Shown one piece after another: positions 5,546-9,784 of a stretch of 9,784 nt of DNA. Numbering within the stretch: position 1 is the first letter of the stretch; each line of letters starts with the position of its first letter. The stretch comes from Bacillota bacterium. GTDB taxonomy: Bacteria; Bacillota; Clostridia; Christensenellales; Aristaeellaceae. A program made the position numbers and the translations under genes. The DNA is taken from contig JAEZJP010000162.1 in NCBI GenBank assembly GCA_023415715.1, positions 1 to 9,784 on the forward strand, in the 5' to 3' direction. Below the pieces are notes generated by a model, which was not told the origin of the DNA, did no database searches, and saw nothing but the letters and a program-made list of their open reading frames with translations.

Positions 5546-6346
5546 ATGTTTGCAATAACCAAATCGTATTTGGTTGCCGAAACCCTGGAACAAGCCTTAG
5601 ATGAGCTGTTAAAGTCGAAATCGAACGCGATACTTGGCGGCTGTATGTGGCTTCGGCAAGGGCATAAAACCATTGGGACCGCCATCGACCTGTCGGCGCT
5701 TGGCCTGGACCAAATTACGCTAAGCGGCGATACTGTTGATATCGGCTGCATGGCAACTCTGCGCGATCTGGAACGCAGCCCTTTTATGACAGGCGGTTTA
5801 CAGATCCTTCCGAGATCGGTGGCAAGCATCGTGGGTACACAGTTTCGCAACACAGCAACAGTCGGGGGCAGCGTCTATTCACGCTTTGGCTTCTCCGACC
5901 TTATGACAGCGCTGCTTGCGCTGGACAGCCATGTCCATCTATTCAAGGGCGGCGTTATACCCATGAGCGAATTCATCCGTCAACCCAAGAAAAGAGACAT
6001 CGTTGTGAATGTTTCGGTCAAGCTGCATGAAACATGCCGCACGTCTTATCAAAGCCTCCGTTTGTCAGCCTCCGATTTTCCTGTGCTTTCGCTGGCTGTG
6101 GCAAAAACAGGCGCGGCGTGGACAATTTCGGTGGGCGCACGTCCCGGCCCCGCTATGCTTGCTCTTAAGGCGGCTAAAGGGCTTACAGATTGCCCGTCAG
6201 AACTGGAGATAGAGCGGGCAGCCGGTATCCTTTCAGAAGAACTCAATTTCGGCAGCAACATGCGCGGGTCAGCAGAATATCGAAGACATGTCTCGAAGGT
6301 CCTGTTCCGGCGCGCGGCAGGTGAAATACTGGGGGTACAGGCATGA
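5546..6346 (+). CDS. xdhB: Molybdenum hydroxylase FAD-binding subunit (XDH family)
   Basis: A 266-residue FAD subunit of a three-part xanthine-dehydrogenase-type hydroxylase; it passes electrons from the Fe-S clusters to the final acceptor (NAD+ or a ferredoxin/flavoprotein). Family landmarks are AETLEQALDELL (11-22), AILGG (28-32), AIDLSALGLDQI (46-57), VDIGCMATLRDLE (64-76), the second FAD motif QFRNTATVGGS (99-109) with SDLMTALLALDS (117-128), and the small C-terminal domain (about 165-262) ending in YRRHVSKVLFRRA (245-257). Odd: the first FAD motif reads LGGCMWLRQG where most relatives have AGGTDLxxxxK, and the subunit is somewhat short. There is no extra [4Fe-4S] insertion of the 4-hydroxybenzoyl-CoA reductase type. 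The symbol follows E. coli usage at family level only; the substrate is not established. It overlaps the Fe-S subunit gene by ATGA. Confidence 0.9.
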   Translation: MFAITKSYLVAETLEQALDELLKSKSNAILGGCMWLRQGHKTIGTAIDLSALGLDQITLSGDTVDIGCMATLRDLERSPFMTGGLQILPRSVASIVGTQFRNTATVGGSVYSRFGFSDLMTALLALDSHVHLFKGGVIPMSEFIRQPKKRDIVVNVSVKLHETCRTSYQSLRLSASDFPVLSLAVAKTGAAWTISVGARPGPAMLALKAAKGLTDCPSELEIERAAGILSEELNFGSNMRGSAEYRRHVSKVLFRRAAGEILGVQA

Positions 6347-6804
6347 AGATCAGGACTTGGATCAATGGCAAGGAACATACCGATGACATCGCGCTGGACA
6401 CGGTGCTCTTGGATTACCTGCGCCAAAAAGGCTGTTACAGCGTCAAACGCGGATGCGACACGACCAACTGCGGGTTATGCACCGTGTGGCTGGAGGAGAA
6501 GCCTGTGCTGTCGTGCGCTGTGCTGGCAGCGCGGGTAGACAGTAAACACGTTACAACGCTGGAGGGTGTACAGGAGGAAGCGGAAAAGTTCGGCAGCCTG
6601 CTGGCCGACGATGGGGCGGACCAGTGCGGCTTTTGCAGTCCGGGCTTTATCATGTCTGTCATCGCAATGAAAAAAGAACTGAAAAACCCAGATGAGGCGC
6701 AGATAAAGGCGTATCTTTCCGGCAATCTTTGCCGCTGTACAGGGTACATGGGTCAGATGCGGGCGATCCGCAGGTACATGCAGGATACGGAGGATATCAC
6801 ATGA
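6343..6804 (+). CDS. xdhC: Molybdenum hydroxylase 2x[2Fe-2S] subunit (XDH family)
   Basis: A 153-residue iron-sulfur subunit that carries electrons from the molybdenum site to FAD. All eight cluster cysteines are visible. The plant-ferredoxin-like cluster uses C38, C43, C46 and C58 (GCDTTNCGLC, then LSC). The second cluster uses C95, C98, C130 and C132 (QCGFCSPGF and NLCRCTGY); the glutamine before C95 and the CRCTGY motif are family hallmarks. The length is normal for separate small subunits of this family. It has no twin-arginine signal peptide, so the enzyme is cytoplasmic. A GGGGGT stretch upstream can serve as ribosome binding site, and the start overlaps the FAD-subunit stop (ATGA), as its own stop overlaps the large-subunit start. 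The symbol follows E. coli naming; other organisms letter these subunits differently. Confidence 0.95.
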   Translation: MKIRTWINGKEHTDDIALDTVLLDYLRQKGCYSVKRGCDTTNCGLCTVWLEEKPVLSCAVLAARVDSKHVTTLEGVQEEAEKFGSLLADDGADQCGFCSPGFIMSVIAMKKELKNPDEAQIKAYLSGNLCRCTGYMGQMRAIRRYMQDTEDIT

Positions 6805-9080
6805 AGGTTGTCAATAAAGCTGTACGCAAGATTGATTCCATGGCGCTGGTTACCGGCAAGCCCGTGTATACCGACGATATGGCACCGCCCAGCTGCCTGA
6901 TCGTCAAGGTGCTGCGCAGCCCCCATGCTTTTGCTAAAATCCGGGAGATCGATTTAGGTGCAGCAAAAAGGCTGCCCGGTATTGAGTGTGTGCTGACATA
7001 TAAGGATGCGCCTAAGTTCCGTTTTACCACGGCAGGCCAGTCCTATCCGGAGCTTAGCCCCTATGACCGGCTGATCCTGGACCAATATGTCCGCTATGTG
7101 GGCGACGCGGTTGCCATCGTGGCAGGTTCCGACGAGCGCACAGTCGACCGTGCCCTTAAACTTATCAAGGTTCAATATGATATGCTTGAGCCGGTGCTGG
7201 ACTTTAAGAAGGCCCTTGACCACACGTCTGTTATTCATCCTGAGGACGATTATTTTTATCACGTCGACATCGGCTGCGATCAGCGGCGCAACCTGGTAGC
7301 CGCCGAGGCCTTCTCGTTTGGAGACGTGGATGCAGTGCTTAACGACTGCGACATTGTCATCGACCGCGAGTACCATACCAAGGCAAATGCGCAGGCGATG
7401 ATGGAGACATTTCGTACTTATACGTATTTTGATCACAACGAAAGGCTCAACATCGTCACCTCTACGCAAGTGCCTTTCCATGTCCGGCGCATCATCGCGC
7501 GGGCACTGGGCATCAGCCGCTCCGCGGTGCGCGTGATCAAACCGCGTATCGGCGGAGGATTCGGCGCAAAGCAGACGATCGTCAGCGAAATCTTCCCTGC
7601 GCTTGTCACCTTCCTCACCAAGAAACCGGCCAAGATCGTATTCAGCCGCCAGGAGACATTCGCCAGTTCCAACAGCCGCCATGAGATGTGCATCCGCGTT
7701 CGGCTGGGGGCCAACAAGCACGGAAGCATACGAGCCATTGAGGTCGACACGCTCTCCAATACCGGCGCCTACAGCGAGCATGGGCCAACGACCGTCGGGC
7801 TTTCAGGCCACAAGCCGATACCGCTGTACAATAAAGCCAGTGCATTCCGCTTCAATTACCAGGTCGTCTATTCCAATACGATGCCGGCAGGCGCCTACCG
7901 GGGATACGGCGCGACGCAGGGTTTCTTCGCTTTAGAGACTGCCGTTAACGAACTGGCAGAGTCACTTGGCATTGACCCTGTTGCTTTGCGCGAGCAGAAC
8001 ATGGTTCAGGTCGGAGAGGTCATGCCGGCATATTATGATGAAACGCTTTTAAGTTCGGCGCTGGACCGCTGCCTTATAAAAGGAAGCGAGCTCATTGGCT
8101 GGCGAAACAGAACAGCATTGGCGCATTCAGACCCTGCAAAGGCGCGCGGGCTGGGCATGGCCATGGCGATGCAGGGGTCTGGGATTGCCGGCGTGGATAC
8201 GGCGTCCGTTGAGATCCGCTTGAACGATGATGGTTACTACACGCTGCTCATCGGTGCAACCGACATGGGAACAGGCTGCGACACGATACTGGCGCAGATT
8301 GCAGCGGAGTCGCTGGGCTGCGGTTTGGATAAGATCATCGTGCAAGGTGTCGATACGGACTCGTCGCCCTATGATACCGGCTCCTATGCATCCTGCACGA
8401 CGTATGTTACCGGAACGGCGGTTATCAAGGCCTGCGCGGAGCTGACGGATAAAATCAAGGCTGCCGGCGCCAAACTGATGGGTTTGGACCGTGAAGCGGT
8501 AGACTTTGACGGCAGCCGGGTATATGCTTTGGATGGCGACAGGCAGATTACAATAAATGAACTTGCCGAGAAGCACGTTTATGGCAGCGATAATGTGCTG
8601 TCAGCCGGCGCAGCACATTGCAGTCCCACCTCGCCGCCGCCGTTCATGACGGGCTTTGCCGAGGTTGAGGTGGATCTGGAAACAGGCAAGGTTGATGTCG
8701 TCAATTATGCCGGCGTTGTTGATTGCGGTACGGTCATCAACACAAATCTGGCCCGCATACAGGCCGAGGGCGGCATCGTGCAGGGCATCGGCATGGCGCT
8801 TTTCGAGGATGTGCATCACAATGAAAACGGAAAGCTGATGACCGATTCATTCATGCAGTATAAGCTGCCCACGCGCCTTGATACAGGCAGCATCATCGTG
8901 GAATTTGAGTCAAGCTATGAGCCAAGCGGCCCGTTTGGCGCGAAATCCATCGGTGAAGTTGTCATCAATACCACAAGCCCCGCTATCGTCCATGCTGTCT
9001 ATAACGCCACTGGCGTGTGGATTCGGGAGCTGCCCATTACACCGGAAAAGGTATTGAGAGGCATGGGAAAACTGAAATGA
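6801..9080 (+). CDS. xdhA: Molybdenum hydroxylase molybdopterin-binding catalytic subunit (XDH family)
   Basis: A 759-residue catalytic subunit, the usual length for stand-alone XDH large subunits; it hydroxylates a heteroaromatic or aldehyde substrate with water-derived oxygen. The N-terminal domain runs through TGKPVYTDDM (18-27), RSPHAFAKI (39-47), GDAVAIVA (101-108) and ETFRTYTYF (202-210). Cofactor motifs are GGGFGAKQ (251-258), AGAYRGYGATQGFFALE (363-379), GSYASCTTYVTGTA (527-540), and GAKSIGE (713-719), where E719 is the catalytic glutamate. AYRGYG identifies an XDH-like enzyme and excludes CO dehydrogenase, whose loop has AYRCSFR. Odd: the cofactor loop reads DMGTGCDT (488-495), threonine replacing the usual MGQG glutamine. 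The substrate could be xanthine, hypoxanthine, another purine or an N-heterocycle such as nicotinate. No in-frame TGA is present; a labile selenium cofactor, known in clostridial relatives, is possible but not visible. The start at 6801 has GGAGGA 6 bp upstream and an ATGA overlap. Confidence 0.95.
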   Translation: MKVVNKAVRKIDSMALVTGKPVYTDDMAPPSCLIVKVLRSPHAFAKIREIDLGAAKRLPGIECVLTYKDAPKFRFTTAGQSYPELSPYDRLILDQYVRYVGDAVAIVAGSDERTVDRALKLIKVQYDMLEPVLDFKKALDHTSVIHPEDDYFYHVDIGCDQRRNLVAAEAFSFGDVDAVLNDCDIVIDREYHTKANAQAMMETFRTYTYFDHNERLNIVTSTQVPFHVRRIIARALGISRSAVRVIKPRIGGGFGAKQTIVSEIFPALVTFLTKKPAKIVFSRQETFASSNSRHEMCIRVRLGANKHGSIRAIEVDTLSNTGAYSEHGPTTVGLSGHKPIPLYNKASAFRFNYQVVYSNTMPAGAYRGYGATQGFFALETAVNELAESLGIDPVALREQNMVQVGEVMPAYYDETLLSSALDRCLIKGSELIGWRNRTALAHSDPAKARGLGMAMAMQGSGIAGVDTASVEIRLNDDGYYTLLIGATDMGTGCDTILAQIAAESLGCGLDKIIVQGVDTDSSPYDTGSYASCTTYVTGTAVIKACAELTDKIKAAGAKLMGLDREAVDFDGSRVYALDGDRQITINELAEKHVYGSDNVLSAGAAHCSPTSPPPFMTGFAEVEVDLETGKVDVVNYAGVVDCGTVINTNLARIQAEGGIVQGIGMALFEDVHHNENGKLMTDSFMQYKLPTRLDTGSIIVEFESSYEPSGPFGAKSIGEVVINTTSPAIVHAVYNATGVWIRELPITPEKVLRGMGKLK

Positions 9081-9664
9081 GGATTGCCGCGATTCTATTG
9101 GCGGCCGGACGCGGTGAAAGGTTTATTGGCAACAAACTGCTGGAAAACTATGCAGGCAAGACGCTTTATCTTCACACGCTTGATTTGATGCTGGCAGCCG
9201 GTTTTCACCAAGTCGTTGTGGTCACTCAATATCAGCAGATCATAGCGCATGTATCCGGCACCCGCGCCCGTGCTGTTCATCATCCCGACCCGTCCCTGGG
9301 GATCAGCTCTTCGATTCGGATAGGCCTTCAAAATTGCGGCGTATGGGATGGCGTCATGTTCTTTGTTGGTGACCAGCCGCATTTGAGTTTACATACCGTT
9401 GCCGGCATGATCGAAATGTTCAAAAGTGAGCCGTCGTGCATTATTTCGGCAGCCTACGGTGACTGCCCCGGAAATCCGGTTATATTTCCTTGGCAGCTTA
9501 AGGATGAGCTGATGGCCCTGAAGGGGGATATTGGCGGCCGCGCTGTCATATGGAATCATCCGGACATACTGAGGTACTATATGGTCAGCAATCCGGTCGA
9601 GCTTAAGGACATCGACACAAGGGAAGACCTGGACAATATCGCGGGATCGGCAGGTAATGAGTAA
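9077..9664 (+). CDS. mocA: MocA-like molybdenum cofactor cytidylyltransferase
   Basis: A 195-residue nucleotidyltransferase of the MobA/MocA (GT-A-like) fold. Motifs: LAAGRGERF (8-16) with NK at 19-20 for the nucleotide, SLGISSSIRIGL (73-84), metal-binding GDQ (98-100) in FFVGDQPHL, GNPVIF (132-137), GDIGGR (150-155) and DIDTREDL (178-185). MocA enzymes join CTP to molybdopterin-Mo to give the cytosine-dinucleotide cofactor used by XDH-family enzymes, and some relatives are linked to selenium-dependent hydroxylases. LAAG, not LAGG, at the nucleotide loop and the place right after the catalytic subunit favour MocA over MobA; nucleotide choice is still inference. The start is the ATG at 9077, overlapping the large-subunit stop as ATGA; an upstream start at 9017 in the same frame would lie inside the conserved end of the large subunit and is rejected. 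Last gene of the operon; a terminator follows. Confidence 0.88.
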   Translation: MRIAAILLAAGRGERFIGNKLLENYAGKTLYLHTLDLMLAAGFHQVVVVTQYQQIIAHVSGTRARAVHHPDPSLGISSSIRIGLQNCGVWDGVMFFVGDQPHLSLHTVAGMIEMFKSEPSCIISAAYGDCPGNPVIFPWQLKDELMALKGDIGGRAVIWNHPDILRYYMVSNPVELKDIDTREDLDNIAGSAGNE

Positions 9665-9674
9665 GAAGTAACTA

Positions 9675-9725
9675 AGGGGCTGTCTCAAAGTGAGTGAAAT
9701 CACGGAGACAGCCTCTTTTCTTTTC
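9675..9725 (+). terminator. Rho-independent terminator at the operon end
   Basis: A 12-bp stem pairs 9675-9686 (AGGGGCTGTCTC) with 9705-9716 (GAGACAGCCTCT), with one G-T wobble, followed by TTTTCTTTTC (9716-9725). The 18-nt loop has an inner GTGA/TCAC pairing (9690-9693 with 9700-9703), which lengthens the hairpin. It starts 10 bp after the stop of the mocA-like gene, so it fits as the end of the nine-gene transcript. The arm GGGGCTGTCTCAAA also resembles insertion-sequence ends found in Firmicutes, so an IS or MITE remnant serving as terminator is an alternative. Beyond it, to 9784, I see no gene that can be supported. Confidence 0.8.
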
Positions 9726-9784
9726 GAAAGGTTATCGAAAGCGCTGCAAAGGTCAAGAAATAGAGAATCAAGGAAAAGCAATGT

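Noticed and set aside
6954..7781. 275-codon open frame on the minus strand
   Set aside because: It is antisense to the conserved catalytic subunit and has no recognisable domain or ribosome binding site; long antisense frames are expected in GC-rich coding DNA.
9017..9076. Upstream start for the MocA-like gene
   Set aside because: It would encode 20 residues overlapping the conserved end of the large subunit; the family begins right at MRIAAILLAAG, which matches ATG 9077.
1977..9664. CRISPR array, toxin-antitoxin or phage-defence module
   Set aside because: No regular repeats were seen, and the small ORF plus NTPase pair lacks toxin or effector features; the neighbours are metabolic.
9771..9784. 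Start of another gene at ATG 9781, with AGGA 6 bp upstream
   Set aside because: Only four bases remain in the window, so coding potential cannot be judged.

Overview
The window looks like a piece of a bacterial chromosome, most likely from an anaerobic, moderately GC-rich Firmicutes (Clostridia) relative. Reasons: strong GGAGG-type ribosome binding sites, ATGA-style gene overlaps, a three-subunit molybdenum hydroxylase of the clostridial XDH type, and a plant/gut-type sugar locus (GH3 plus ROK kinase). All convincing genes lie on the + strand. This placement is inference from gene content; no rRNA or other marker is present.

Region 1 (1-1864) is the end of a carbohydrate-use operon: the C-terminal part of a GH3 glycoside hydrolase, cut by the window edge, then a complete ROK-family sugar kinase 16 bp downstream. 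The hydrolase would release sugar from a glycoside and the kinase would phosphorylate it.

Region 2 (1865-1976) is a 112-bp intergenic region. It holds an extended -10 promoter (TTGCAT, 17 bp, TG-A-TATGAT) surrounded by five GATAA/TTATC half-sites, which look like an operator, possibly of Fur type.

Region 3 (1977-9664) is one tightly packed run of nine genes. In order: an unrecognised 50-residue protein; a THEP1-like P-loop nucleoside-triphosphatase; a FecCD-type metal or metal-chelate ABC importer (binding protein, permease, ATPase); the FAD, 2x[2Fe-2S] and molybdopterin subunits of a xanthine-dehydrogenase-family hydroxylase; and a MocA-like cytidylyltransferase. Six of the eight junctions overlap by 1 or 4 bases and the other two gaps are 16 and 19 bp. 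A rho-independent terminator hairpin follows at 9675-9725.

The most economical reading is a self-contained unit that takes up a metal (molybdate/tungstate, or an iron complex for the Fe-S clusters), matures the molybdenum cofactor to its cytosine-dinucleotide form and makes the hydroxylase that uses it. The most novel part is the pair at the head of the operon: the 50-residue protein whose stop codon overlaps the start of the NTPase. Neither has an assigned role in molybdoenzyme biology that I know of. The substrates of the transporter and the hydroxylase cannot be fixed from sequence alone.
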